Assembly (NCBI RefSeq): GCF_014839805.1
Contig: NC_051141.1
Span: forward strand, 7,324,777-7,388,776
Length of the DNA: 64,000 nucleotides
Origin: Manduca sexta
Taxonomy: Eukaryota; Arthropoda; Insecta; Lepidoptera; Sphingidae
Direction of reading: 5' to 3'
Of this stretch, positions 37,574-50,410 are shown one piece after another. The notes beneath the pieces were generated by a model, which was not told where the DNA came from, did not search any database, and saw nothing but the letters and a program-made list of their open reading frames with translations. A program made the position numbers and the translations under genes. Positions within the stretch are counted from its first letter, which is position 1; the number at the start of each line of letters is the position of its first letter.

Positions 37574-39798
37574 TGATTAACAAAGGGAAACACCTCCCTT
37601 TTAAGCGTCCGGAAATTTAACCACCATACTCCACAACTAGCTGTGTTAACGTCCGTTTTCTGTAAGTCTGGGAGTTCTCCCTGATCGAGCCAACCATTCA
37701 TGCTGTCTACAGCACTCGACATCATTACGGTTCAATTCAGCTTTTCATTTTTGAAAATCTTTAAGAACCAGATGTTAAAAAGAATCTGAGTTTCTGCTGA
37801 ATATAATAAATTCTTCTATTATCTGAATCTGAATTAGATAAAACTTGGCACATAGACAAAACAGTTCACACTTACCATTATTACTTTTCCATGCTCGTAT
37901 AAAAATATATATAAAATTGGAAAACCATTTAGTTCAGCTACCAATATTTGAGTTATCCTTAGATCCATCATTATTACTAGTTTATCAAGTCATATTGATA
38001 TAATATTTTTGAGGGAGCCAATTTTTTATGGTATCTAAAATTCGAAATCAATAGTAATATCCAAAAACAGTAAAAGTCAACACACTTTCTGACAATACAA
38101 ATCATTTAATTAGGACCTACCTGAAATAAACAACTGAAATTAGTTAATTCAACAGTCATAATCCGTACATTTTACATTTCTACACACATAGGGAACGATA
38201 ACAAATTTATTTTATTTTTATTGCGTTTCTTTAAATTTGACCATTAAGTAGTGTATTTTATCTAAATCATCACACCTAAATTTCAATTCACATAATACAA
38301 CGACTAATAATATTTTTATACTTTAAAGTAGTTTGAAAAATATAATATTAATGTATGTAGCAAAGTAACGAAATATTGCTTACCAAGGACATAAAATATT
38401 TTCAGAAACTTCTCGACGTCGAGCGACGACACAGAATAAAATTCGGTACAGCAGTCAAGTTAAATATTCTAAGCATAACCTATTTTGTTGGTCAAAGAAT
38501 ATTTTATGTTGCAAAATTGAGATGCCAACTGAAAATATAAGAAATTTCCTAAATGTACCAATATAATTTCCAGGTCTTTTCTTTGAACATTGTTATTCTT
38601 ACAACTACTAACATTGACGGAAAGAAAATATTTTAATAATAGTTTTCCCTGAACTCTCATATTCCAGACTTTATTATTGCGTTTGCATCCGTCAAGAGGC
38701 CATGCCACCACTATCTTTGTTATTTGATTTGATTTCTCGTTTAAAGTTCTTTGTTTGCGCTCTATGCCATCGTTCGTTGTGACGATATTTATTAAATACC
38801 AAATTAATTTTTTTTTTATTGTTTTAAAAATTTCCTTTCCGCCTATTTATTTCAAGTATTTAGAGGATGAATAGATGTAAATCCTTTCTAATGCTCAATC
38901 AATTAGTCTGTCGCCGTCTACTACCTAATCAAATCAAGAACTTGTGTGCAATATACGTACTGCTAGAAACGCCGGCTTAAATTGTCTGACGGTCAGTCAG
39001 AGTTAAGTTTATTAACCAGACTGACTGTACGCCCTGTTAGATGTAACCCTTTTAGAGAGAAACTCGTCTGCATTTCAGACCATCGGTTTGAACTGTGCAT
39101 CGTCAATTAATGTTAGAATTTTATAATATAACTTATGTCATTCATTTACAACTGACAATTTATAATTATTTATTTTTTTAATATTCAAAATCAGACTGAG
39201 CAGCATGACATATGATTAAAGATATTTCCAAGCATGTAATCATCTTTTTGAATATCAATGATTTATTTATAGAAAGCTGTTTAGCATCATTGCATTAAAC
39301 AAGTTCGGAATATGAATTATAAAATAATTATAATCTGGAGCTAACCCAACGTAACTACAATAATTGATTTTTCGTCATATTCCTGTTTTTAGGAATTTGA
39401 AAAGATCGTATGACAATGGTAAATACTTATATAAAAATGTATTTTGTAGTTTACTTATTTGTATATGCATTGTTATTATTCCTCTGGGGTCGAGCGCAAT
39501 CTGTTTCCGAATAGTGAGTGACCCTATAACACGTCTACACTAGTTTGCATAATTGGTTTAGAATAAGCGCCCCTTGGTGTGTCTAGGCTCTGTTAAACAT
39601 GTCTGGTGTATGCGCAATAATTGGATTTCAAACAAAACAAGTATGGAATCAATGCATATATTTGAGCTGAAAATAACAAGTTTATTGCATGGGCTTGCTG
39701 CTTAATGAAGAGTTCAAATCTCTAAGTTATATGCTACCAAGGCTAGGCTATTACATTTTTGTATAGAAATAAAATAATGCTTTTTCTATTGCTGAAAG
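37574..39798. other. Non-coding stretch, probable intron
   Basis: AT-rich; no gene or structured repeat recognised. Confidence 0.4.
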
Positions 39799-40055
39799 AT
39801 TAGGGGCCTTAGTCCACTACGCTGGCCTAGTGCGGATTGGTAGACTTCACACACTCTCAAAATTCCTATAGAGAATTTCTTATGTATGTAGGTTTCTTCA
39901 CGGCATTTTCCTTCCTTGGTAAAGCAAGCGATAAATCCCAAAAAATACAAACATAATTTTAGAAAGGCGAGAGGTCTGCGCACTTGTTATATTGAACCTA
40001 CGAATATTCGTTACAGTGCAGCAGTCCGTCTTACAGCTAACTAGTCTATCGCCGC
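39799..40055 (-). repeat. tRNA-derived SINE (family A), old minus-strand copy
   Basis: On the minus strand: 'gcggcgatagactagttagc', then a heavily mutated body and 'ctaccaatccgcactaggcc' and 'ggactaaggcccc'. The 3' region and tail are missing. Confidence 0.8.
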
Positions 40056-41534
40056 TACAGATAGAGGTAAACAGAGGAGGTTAATTGTTTAAACTGAGTT
40101 GCTAAGGTTGAAATATTCTTATATGAGACTATAGTATTCATGGTTACATCTTTTAGCTGGCATTAAGGCCGCCAAAAAATAAAAACACACTACCACGTGA
40201 TGGTTTTATTTTGTAGGTATATTACAACAAAAAAAAATCCCCCAACGCGCTAATGTGCTCAAGTGGTTTCCCGGCTATTGTAATAACTGGGTATCTTTGT
40301 TATAACTAGTTCGCGACTTTACACCGATAATATCCTGTGTTATGGTAAATAAATAGTACACCGCATGACCAAAATAATTATTGTAATCTTAGGATCACTT
40401 TACAAAACTATTGAGTTTGAGAAATTCACTATTAAATACACTATTCAATTCATTATTGTGTATTATGTATCTATTTCTCTTACAAAGAAAGATAATAAGA
40501 AAATGTTATAATGGTAACTTCATAATATAATGTATTTTAGAAAATTGACACATGTTTTACATTCAGACTTAAAAAAATATATTATTCACATAATGTTATG
40601 TCATTGTCCATTATTATTATGACAAAACATATTGAAATAGTTTAATATGAGAAATAATGAGACAGTTAATCCTTTGTGGCGGATCGAGCGGAAATTATTG
40701 TGTCTTAGTTCAGTAGTAACTTTTATTCAGACAATCGTGTCAGGATTGTGTGTGAAAAGTAATAGGAATTAAAAACAATTTCCGTATAAAATGTATTTTC
40801 TCTGAGGGCAGATTTTTCTATCATGAAATTCTTATATATTTCTTAGAGCTGAATTTTCTATCACTACGTAAAATTTAACCGTGAGACAAAGTACAACACG
40901 GACGAACTAAAAATGATCGTTGTATTGATATAATTATTCACTTGTTTCACTTTTTTATTCAGTCAGGTTATAATTTACGTAGGGCTAATTTTTTAATTGT
41001 CAGATAAAAGTAATTATAACCTAATTGAGTATAATAGTGAGACCATCTATATATATTATGTACTAGATACGTATAACGTACTAGATTTAGCGTTCTGAAC
41101 ATTCACTGTGTTCAACTGAATTGAACTGCAATCCATTCAAACTGACTTTAGTATGGTCAATATTGACAGCTTGTGGTTGTGTGCGGAGTGGTGTTCATAA
41201 AATAAGAGCTCGAGTCTAAGTGTAAATCTGGATTTGAATAAAAAATCAAATAAGTAAAATTATTTGTTGTTCAAGTGAATAAATAGGTTATAACTGTAAC
41301 GTTTTGTTTGCCATTTTGGTTGAGATTTTGAACAAATTGTTTATATGGACGTTCGTGTCGATATCTAATATACGTCAGTGAGCGAGACAAACTGTTAATT
41401 TTATACGTACAACTGACATTATTAATTAGTTTTTGGTATACTTAATCTTACGAATAAATTTTGTCTCATTGAAAGCCTTAAGAAATATACCTAAGGATAT
41501 TTTTGCTTTCTCTACAGAAGGAACGTTCCTTATA
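40056..41534. other. Non-coding stretch, nothing recognised
   Basis: AT-rich; no supported feature. Confidence 0.45.
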
Positions 41535-41800
41535 AATGCGAATATAATTTTTTCAATGTGTCTGTTACTCTTTCATATACATCATGTCTTTATCCCAAAC
41601 GGGTAAGCAGAAGTGCAAATAGGACATCCGTTTTTCGCCTATTACGCTTTAATTACTGTTTAATTACACCGACTTTGATGAAATTGAGTAGAAATTAATC
41701 TTGAATGGTAAGAAGGAATGTAGGCTGATCTTTATCCGAGAAAGTATATAGTATGACTATTCTCCCGATACATTTCACGCGAGCAATACCACGAAATTTA
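41535..41800 (-). repeat. Family L repeat with embedded SINE-tail-like block
   Basis: The minus strand gives blocks related to family L ('tactcaatttcatcaaagtc', 'cgcatttataagg' near the edge). Inside is 'tctttatcccaaacgggtaa' followed by 'gcagaagtgca', which resembles the 3' end of family B SINEs. A nested or recombined copy, heavily degraded. Confidence 0.4.
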
Positions 41801-42046
41801 CAATGTAACCGCTGATTAAGAAGTAAATTTTAATTACTAACAAAATCATAAGCACTACTAAAAAGAAGTGCTATTAAAAGATTCGTAGACTATTACAATT
41901 ATGTGTGTCACAAGCCATAGCAACTTTAAAGTACAATAACATATATTAGAGGTAAAAAGTCGGGGTTGATTATTTGAATTTATTGTTAAGGTTGAAATGA
42001 TCTTACATAGTTGTAGTCCAAGTACTATAAACTTATATAGTGTTGT

Positions 42047-42112
42047 AAATGTAATTTAAAAAATAATTGTATGTTGGGTAAATAACATACAATTATTTTT
42101 TAAATTACATTT
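42047..42112. repeat. Perfect 29-bp hairpin
   Basis: 42047-42075 and 42084-42112 are exact reverse complements around an 8-base loop 'gggtaaat'. This is the longest perfect short-loop hairpin noticed in the window. The stem is very AT-rich. Confidence 0.88.
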
Positions 42113-42660
42113 TCAATCGAACCCTTTAACGGCGACAATCGTTATTAGTATATAATGGCTATTATGAATTATAATTTATAATTATTACCTTACAATCGTC
42201 GATCTTATTTACCTATGTTCTAGAATGAACTTGTAAAAGACTAATGGACAAACAAGCGCAGTGTTTTTATTTTGCAACTATGTAATGATTACATGGATGA
42301 TTTGTTTACCTTAAATCAATTATAAAGGTCACACTTCACCTTCCCGCTCCCAGGGTTAATATTTCTCAGTTTCCTCGTCTCCTTATCGCGAGGTTATCGC
42401 AAATTTAGGATTCGTCATACAAGTGCACTGAAGTTTAAGTTTTCAGTCGAATGTATTTTAATATTTATGGGAATAATTGTTCGTGAAGAATTCAATATTA
42501 AGGAATAAAAAAAAAAGTGTAATTTGATGTCAAGATGATAGACGGCACATATAAATATCAACATAATAGCTGAGCTAACTATCCTAGTGAAAAATAAAAT
42601 TTTGCATTAAAAATATATTGTTTTTCGCAAAGTATATGAAACTCGAGCTGGCTAGTTGAT
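42113..42660. other. Non-coding stretch upstream of candidate promoter
   Basis: No supported feature. Confidence 0.4.
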
Positions 42661-42957
42661 AGTTGTGATGGTACGCCCCACTTCCACAGGCGGCGACCTG
42701 CGCATACTCACTACTCGATGGCTAATTAGTTAAGTGTGAACACGGTTCAAGACTGCCCTTTATCAGTCGCCGGCTAACTACGTACATCAAGTGCACGGTG
42801 TTACGGCCAGATAAAGCATAAATTTGCAGTTTGTTTATACGTTGCATCGTAGCGCGGTGCGAGGGAGGTGGTGCGTCAGTGCGCGCGCGGTGCGTTTGCC
42901 GGTGCACGCGTGCATCCCGCTGCGCATTACTCGTCTGCCCGCCGCGAACCACGCACC
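42661..42957 (+). promoter_or_regulatory. Candidate promoter and 5' UTR, CpG-rich
   Basis: A GC- and CpG-rich stretch directly upstream of the ATG at 42958, unlike the AT-rich flanks. Two insect-initiator-like 'tcagt' words (near 42765 and 42875) are possible transcription starts. No TATA box is obvious at a proper distance, and no in-frame ATG precedes the start. Confidence 0.4.
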
Positions 42958-43583
42958 ATGACCGACTGGTCACCGGTGCAGCGCGTGTGGCCGGACCACT
43001 ACGACGCCTACCAGTACAACATGTTCCCAGGTTACCAACAAGTATTGCCCGATGCTGTGCCAAATAATGTGCCGATGCAACAGCGTGTTGAAGAGCACCA
43101 TAATTTGCCGGTATCACAAAATTTGCCGGTGCAGCAGAGTTTGCCGCCGTCGCCAAATATAATGCAGCAAAACTATTTCGTAGAGCCAACGAGCATGTCA
43201 ATGGCTCAAAACTTACCAGTGCCAGATGGATATTCGATGATGCAGAACTTACAAGTGCAGCAGGACTATCCAATGGCACAGTTTATGCCATGTCAAAGTC
43301 CCGTTGTCTCTCAGAGTTTGCCGATGAGCCAGAATACAATCACATCATTGAGAATATCTTCAGACTATATGATAAATCCAGCGAATGTGCCTCTCCCGGA
43401 TGACATGCCGTTACCCCAAAATGTGCCTTTGCCCGAAGACGTGTGCATGCCGCAATACATTGAACATCCACCAGAATACCAAATGCCTTCAACTTCGGGG
43501 CTCACAATGCTGCTTTCCTCACCCCCATCGTTGCCGCCGACTTCCAGGCAACCACCGCATCCCGTGCATGCAGCCCGGCGGCC
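42958..43583 (+). CDS. Candidate first coding exon, Q/P/M-rich protein
   Basis: The ATG in 'gcaccATGa' has a good context and opens 208 codons plus two bases, closing at a perfect donor GTAAGT (43584). Unspliced, the frame would stop at 43585-43587. Residues 1-25 ('MTDWSPVQRVWPDHYDAYQY') are aromatic-rich and look constrained. Residues ~35-180 are built from diverged short units such as 'NLPVSQNLPVQQSLP' and 'PLPDDMPLPQNVPLPEDV'. The end is P/S-rich. No signal peptide, membrane span or catalytic motif. The composition fits an activation-domain-like N-terminal region of a regulatory protein whose DNA-binding exon lies elsewhere; this is inference. I do not recognise the gene. Of all frames in the window this is the most gene-like. 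Confidence 0.7.
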
Positions 43584-43589
43584 GTAAGT
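43584..43589 (+). other. Splice donor GTAAGT
   Basis: Perfect donor hexamer at the end of the coding exon, phase 2, the same phase as the donor at 35915. Confidence 0.65.
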
Positions 43590-44389
43590 ACTCATTGCTA
43601 TCATGATTCTCAATGAACGAGTCGCCGCCAGTTTCCTTGGTTACGGAATTGTTTACACAATTATATCTTTAAAGTGCCGTTCGTACAAATTATTATGTTT
43701 TTGTTTTAGTTAAAACCATGATTATATTACAAAATTTATACTCTTTTATTAAAATGATTTTGATATAAAATTTATTATTATATTTATGTCTAAGGTAAAT
43801 GACTACTTTTCAGTGAGTTTCGAACGTAAACATCTAAATTATACGATTAAATTATATTATTTTTTCACCTAAGTCGTATATGACTTGCCATTAAAAAATA
43901 TCTGTATATTAGAAAATATCCTAATTGGAACGATTGGACACACTACGCAAAAAAAAAACAGATGTTAGCTATCTTATTTTTCGTACTGGTTAAAATACGT
44001 AATTTCTTTTACACGAAATGCTAATGTCGTGAAATATTAGAAAATGTGTATGATTTCGTAGCTAATAGTTTTTTTCATTTGATTTATTAACGTATGACGA
44101 ATTTATAGGTCATGAGTATAATATTTACGTTACCATCCATAGTCATCATTTTATTTTTCTTTTACAGTATATTTTTACTTGTAAAGACTCTGACAGTATT
44201 GTTGTCCTAATATTTATTATGCGTCTAGGATTTTTCCCGCCTTGTAGTCGATTATAAGCAATTATTAGTTTTTATGTTTCAATGTAATTAAACTGTTAGA
44301 GTCGTACGATTACAGCCATATTTATACCAGCTTTTTTTTGTAAATACATTTTGGTAAGCAATTTGCTTTAATTAACATATAAAACTGAT
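43590..44389. other. Probable intron, nothing recognised
   Basis: AT-rich sequence after the donor, no further exon recognised. Confidence 0.45.
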
Positions 44390-44560
44390 TACCGCTCCGG
44401 CAGTCTCTGTCTATATGCGATAAATTCTAAAACTATCGAACAGATTTCGATGAAATTTGGTATGGAGTTCGTTTGAGTCCTTGGGAAGTACGTGGTCTAT
44501 TTTTTATCTCGGGAAAAATTTTCATGCGAGCGAAGCCACGATTTAAAGCTAGTAGTATTA
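44390..44560 (-). repeat. Family L interspersed repeat, fragment
   Basis: Minus strand: 'ctagctttaaatcgtggctt' with 'cgctcgcatg', 'taccaaatttcatcgaaatc' and 'cagagactgcc'. Same block order as the short form at 27186-27434. Confidence 0.65.
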
Positions 44561-45163
44561 TAACGGTATTGGTTACGTTATGTGCCAACTTCTAGCATAA
44601 AAAATGTCGCATTTATAATATATAATTCCTTAACATATTTATTAGGACGTACTTATCGTATTAAGGATATTTATATCAATAAATATTCCATAATCGCAAA
44701 TAGATTTTAGTATGTTTTCAATGTCACTATTCAATTCCGCTACGGAATATATAATTAAAAATATTTCAATATCAATTTCGAAACATTAGTAGTGTAAATT
44801 TTATATTATGTCGACAAAATATACCCCGAGAAAAATCTTTTGTTTCATAAATTCTATATAGTTTTTTACTCCAGCTTAGGTAAACATACAATGTACGTAT
44901 ATTAATCTATGTTGTATTTATATGGTAGATATACTCAACATAGATATTAATCTATACGTACTGAAAATTTTAAAGTCTGTCTATTGAATAAGCAAGGGTC
45001 AATAAAACAAGCAAGGGTCGTTGGTTTTTTTCGAGCCGCTTTTACCCCAAACATTACATCTTTACCTCTAATATCTTCACCATTTTCGAATTCATATAGG
45101 TTATAGTTGCAATATTTAGAATGGAAAACATTCATATTATATTCATGCAGTCATTATTATTAT
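44561..45163. other. Non-coding stretch
   Basis: No gene. An imperfect inverted repeat lies near 44895-44960 ('tattaatctatgttg' against 'caacatagatattaat'). Confidence 0.4.
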
Positions 45164-45378
45164 GTACCAGCTTTTATTCGCAACTTCACCCGCGTGAAAA
45201 TGTTTTCCCGGGATATAAAATACTTTTTAGGACATAGGCTACTGCCTACGTGCTTCCCAAGATCTGAAAATATCACCATAGGAAATTTCATCGAAATCTG
45301 TTAGGTAGTTTATCAGTTTATCGCATTCAGATATACAGATGCAGCGGGGGGACTTTGTTTTATAACATATAAAGATTA
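45164..45378 (+). repeat. Family L interspersed repeat
   Basis: 'accagcttttattcgcaact' plus 'tcacccgcgtg', 'gggatataaaatac', 'tgcttcccaagatctg', 'aaatttcatcgaaatctg' and 'acagatgcagcgggg'. The right part of the element is missing. Confidence 0.65.
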
Positions 45379-47339
45379 TTTAATTAATTTTAATCACTTC
45401 ATTATTTTTAGCCTACATATCGTATTTAGTGATTTAACATTTTAAGTGTAGGTATTAGAAATGAGAGTAAACACTTCAACGTAGTAACCGTCAATCATTA
45501 AAGTCAGCGGTATGGCGTTTAATATCCTCTTCGAAACTGTTTACACGGAAATGCAGAACTCCAATACACTTGCACTAATAAACCAGTTCGTAACACGATT
45601 GAATGGGTAATATTTATTGCTTTACAGTGCCTATACCATTGCGTCCTATTTACTGAATATTTTAATTTACACTTTTTAGGGGTTTTGCCGCCCCCGTCCG
45701 AACAATATAATACATGCATCCATAGAAATGGATATTACTATTCAGACAGTATTAGCCCTACGATCGCTTTTAGACATAACTTGTATTATTGAAATTTCAA
45801 CTTTAGACCCATAATTTAGGGGGTATTGTCACCTGAAATGCCCCTGCACTGCTGCCTCGCTGATGCGCCCCGGGAGTTAAACATCAAAATACCTATACAT
45901 CTGCCGCGACCCGCCACAATCAATACCGAAATTCATTGTCCGAGCTTCCAATTAGTAATGGAACAACCTAGGCAAATTGGCTACCCGCTCATAAATTAAT
46001 ATGTTCCAATTACGTGCAAAATTGCCTGTACTGCGTTCAGCGAACTGTGAAAATGCTATAGGTAAATAAAGCAAAGAAAGTTTTTGTAACGCGAGAATAT
46101 TTTTTTTCCAAGTATTTGAGTTTCTTTTTATAATCCTTATTTTGACTTAATTGTAACGTAAGAGTTGCTATTATTAATATTGGCAAAATGAAAATATCAG
46201 TGTTCTTCTAACGAAAATTAACTTTCAAACCATACATGCGTTGAAAGCTGCATTTTACCTCATATAACATATTTAATGGACTGAAAGGCGGTCTTAAGTG
46301 GCATCTTGCTTGTCTTTTTTATTATAATTAGTTATATTATACTTCACTAGCGTATTCAAAGGAAACTTGAGAGAGTACAAGCATAGTATTTATGTAGAGC
46401 TTTTTAAATATGATTCTTTATAAAATTGTGTAAATATTGTTGTTAATTGTGTGTTTTAAATTGAAAGTTTAAAAACATTCCTAGCGATAAAATTAGTATC
46501 TTCACTGATTAAATAATAGTCGATAATTATTAAAAGAAAATGCAAGTTAAAAAATCTCGATTCTACACTCTTTTACTTTTAAGGTGTCTCCAGAAACGTC
46601 GCAATCCTTAATCATTTCTAGACCCTTGCTGTCTAAGTTTGTATATATGAGTGTAAACATTTTGAAAAAGCCTCGATGGACTATCACAAAATGTGAAACG
46701 AAATTAAAAGCATGAGTGTTTTCACAAAATGATTATTAAAGAATCAGTGTTGGGAAACTTTTAACATTTTTTATTTTGGCATCGGACAGCGGACCGTTGC
46801 GAGTTTTTCAATATTTACCCTTCTCTGTGTTGCATTGTGAGTATTTTTTTTTTCAATTTTCCTCGTGTCTGCTGTCTGGTAATACTAGAGAGTTGTTTTC
46901 TATTGCGATCAGCATTTCAATGTTAATATGTTTGGTTAATATCTCAGACAGACCCTTTTTCAAGTTTATACTATTGAAAAAAATGGTAATACATTTTTGT
47001 ACTATAAAATCATTAGAACTGTAGAGCTTAAGTTTCAAGATTTGGTAATGTCTCGAAGCTTGTCGTAATCAACTAAGGTTTTTCAGCACGCACTGGAGCG
47101 GATCCTCCTTTCAGACAATGTTAAGATTGAAACTAAGACATTCGTACATCATTTATTTACGATAACATTTAAAATATTCTGTAAATTTAAAATTTACGAT
47201 CTGTAAGGAAAGTACCTGAAAACTGATATAATATATTATTAATATGCTTGTAATCTTCACAAATAAGAATAACTAGAAACATAAGACCAGGTTATTAATT
47301 AAATGCTACATTCATACCATAAATGTAGGCAGCGGAACA
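45379..47339. other. Non-coding stretch, one possible conserved patch
   Basis: Mostly AT-rich. The patch at about 45820-46050 is more complex, with several ATTA/TAAT homeodomain-core words in mixed-GC sequence ('ccaattagtaatgg', 'ctcataaattaat'). It could be a regulatory element. No coding sequence is supported. Confidence 0.35.
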
Positions 47340-47400
47340 TTTCTACCGATAAAGGTTCCTCACGCGGACGAAGTCGCGGGCATCACTTAGCTACAGAAAT
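47340..47400 (-). repeat. Family L head fragment
   Basis: Minus strand reads 'agctaagtgatgcccgcgac' followed by 'ttcgtccgcgtgagg', the degraded head of the interspersed family. Confidence 0.45.
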
Positions 47401-47717
47401 TATCTAGCAAAGGTTTATTTAGTGTAGCTCCAATCAAATCTAGCCAGTACTTTTATTAAAGTGCACTGAAAACTTTAGTTTACAGCAGACCGTGCAAACA
47501 TTTGGTTTCGGTAACGTAACAATAGGCGAATTGCAACCCTTTTAACAAATGCGTACGCGAGAGCCAATTTGTCGGGTCCATTCATTGATTTAAAAAACTG
47601 GAGTTCTGTAAAAGAGTATTTTTTGTTTCCCCTACGAAACAATACTCAATCAAGTTCTCTGTTTACCGTAGCGCGTGCTGGAAACAGTTCGACCTTTAAA
47701 TATTACAGCCATTGTCC

Positions 47718-50410
47718 TGTTTGCGCTCGTATCCTCATCAACTATCCGATACTGAAGTGTGACATTTTTTTATAATTTAACAATGGTCTGTCTTCTACTT
47801 GAAAGAGGTTTGACTGTTTGATCGGGATGGCATTGTGCTATTAATACGTTTATAAATAGAAGGACGGCTTAAATATGCGATTAATGATAATAAATTGAGA
47901 AATACTCACTAATCTAATAATGAGAAATTATATCTTAGTAACAATGGACCGTCATATATTATCTGGTTTCCACAAGCCGATATGAATGTGTCGATTGCCA
48001 GGGGTAACCATCTCCCATCAGTCGTATTCCACTAGACCCCGTTCTATATACCATCAGGCGCAGTGGCGGTACTGTCTCGTGCTTGCATAAAAATAAATAT
48101 ATTCTGATACTTTGATGTTAGCAAAAATACAGAGAGATTAATTTCCGTATTTTTTGTACCTTGATGTTTGCCACAATTATGTTCAGGTAAATATAACTTT
48201 CTTGAATAATTGAAAAATGGTGCAAACAACAATCAGAATTTCATCATCCACGAAGGATTCCGAAGCGATAAGAACCTGTATATTATGTAAAATAGAATAA
48301 CAGACTTACAACGGGTAATTTTATTAATTGTATCAGTGCCGACGTATTTATAATGACACTATTGCGATCATGATTTAAAAGAAAGCTCTTCTAAATAATG
48401 AAAATTTTTGATACGTTAGCAATTTACTTTTAAAAATTATGAACTATTTGGTTGTTTTTTATTACTTATTTAAACTTTAAATTTTCGCTCAACTTAAAGT
48501 ATTCTTGGGCACAATGAATGTGGCGGATCTTTAAGTTCATAAAAGATACTATAGACTAATACATAATACAATCTAGGCAGCTTACATTTGCTAACTTTCA
48601 ACTATTTGGAACAATTGAAGCGAGTGGAAATATCGACTTTAATGCATTTGACTTAATGGAGAAAATTAAGTCATATGCAGCAGTATTGAACTCAGCTCGT
48701 TTTTCTATCGCTGCGAGATAAAAAGAACTTGTACGCAAAAGAGTTTGTTTAAAATTCCTTCAGATGGTCATATTTTTTGCCTATAAATTTATTTTAGTCT
48801 ACTCAGATATATTCTATATCAACAGGTAGCTTGAGATAAATACTGTACACCACACTAATTTTAAAACATTTATTGCAAATGAATTATAGCTATATTGTAT
48901 AATATTTATGTTACACCTACGAAAAGTATGTTGTTTATTTTATAGAGAATGAGAAAAAATTACTTTGTTGGAGGCAACGAATAATATTATTTAATTATTT
49001 TATTTCTAAATTAATCTCATTCTTCATATATTACTATAATAGTATAGTATTGCTATCTCTACAATGGAATATCGTAGCCTTATCTGTTTATAAATGCAAC
49101 TATCAAACTTTAAGAGCAGTTTAATCTCCAATCTGCTATTTGCTTTAACACGTTGATGTTTGGCATAGCCGACTGACAAAATTCCAGTGTGTAAGCTTAT
49201 CAGTGGGCCTTAATCCAGCTTTCCACTTCATCTATAGCTAAATGGTCGTGCAGTAAATTTTCAATGCAAGTTTAATAACAAATATAAATAGAATGACATT
49301 AGTTGGCACCAGATCTTTCGTCGCATCCATTAGTGATCTATAAAGTTAATATAATATGTGGATAAACCTCACCGTAATTGGAAATAAGTTTTGTCATTAC
49401 TGTTGTAAAATGGTACAAATATATATGCAATATTTTTTTCATGTGACTTGGCTGTCAGTTGTAATACAGTGTAATGGCGAGACGTACTGCTATATTTAAA
49501 TCTTGGCATGGCTTACCGCACGGTATAAGCGTTATCGGGAGGACGCCCTTCCACTTTTACCATCAAATTGGTAGGAGATGTTTTTGTGAAATATATTGCT
49601 ATATTACATACATTTTGGCTTATATATTTTTACATCTCTATTTAGTTTTGCTTTTTCGGTACAAAGACTTTCGATTTTGACATTTACCAGCTTAGGCTAT
49701 TGAGTTTATATTTCTTTCTGTAACGTGAATTACTGTTAACTTCATAAGAAATAGAAATTATATTCAAAGGATACATGCTAGGAGGATGATGCAAAGAAAT
49801 TGTGAGTAAATATTATATTCATAGTATTAATAAGAACTTTATAAGCGAATTTAAAGTAAAACGAAATCAATCGATTTTCTTTAAAACAGAACCACACCAT
49901 GGTATTAAAAGCTTGTTCGTCGATCCATCGCGCACATAGTCGATAGTAGGAAAAAGTTACAACTCAATCAGTCGTTTCAATATAAAATTATTCACAGTAT
50001 CTATTATAATATATCTGTGGAATTTATACTTATTTTATTTAACACCATTCTTAACATTATTCCTAGTATATTTTTCCATAAAAAACGCCTATCAGCGAAA
50101 AAGGAAACTATTAATGCAACTGCTTTTTCTCATGGTTTTGTATTTTAGGTACAGTACTTGAATTTGCACAGTTCGAATAAAATGATAGCACTGATACTAT
50201 TTCATTTTTAACAACAGTCGCAGTAGATATTTGATATGTGTTGACCTCGCACAATGTGCGGTTGGTAACATATATTTCGCTAAAATATACAGTTGTATTC
50301 ACAATTATATACAGCGGTTCGCACAATGGGCTAGTCAGTAATAACTTTATGCATAATCGGGTGTGTATAGCAAAAGTCTACACCTGGACTGACGATGTGT
50401 GCCCATTGTA
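47718..50410 (+). repeat. Large inverted repeat, left arm
   Basis: This 2693-bp segment is the reverse complement of 61309-64000 with scattered substitutions and small indels. The arm ends at the first base of the 500-N gap. Its start at 47718 is only where the partner reaches the window end, so the true arm is probably longer. Both arms hold the same 68-codon frame (49474-49680 and 62038-62244) and the same 57-codon peptide. Those frames have no recognisable function. Confidence 0.95.
47985..48115 (+). repeat. Interspersed repeat, family C (in left arm)
   Basis: 'tgtcgattgccaggggtaac', 'catctcccatcagtcg' and 'ccatcaggcgcagtgg' follow the family C order seen at 20240 and 28215. Confidence 0.55.

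Noticed and set aside
42722..43279. 185-codon minus-strand frame opposite the Q/P/M-rich exon
   Set aside because: Shadow of the plus-strand exon, which has a good ATG context, a CpG-rich leader and a perfect donor.
49474..49680. 68-codon frame present identically in both inverted arms (also 62038-62244 minus)
   Set aside because: Conservation is explained by duplication or allelism of the whole segment. No protein features are recognisable.
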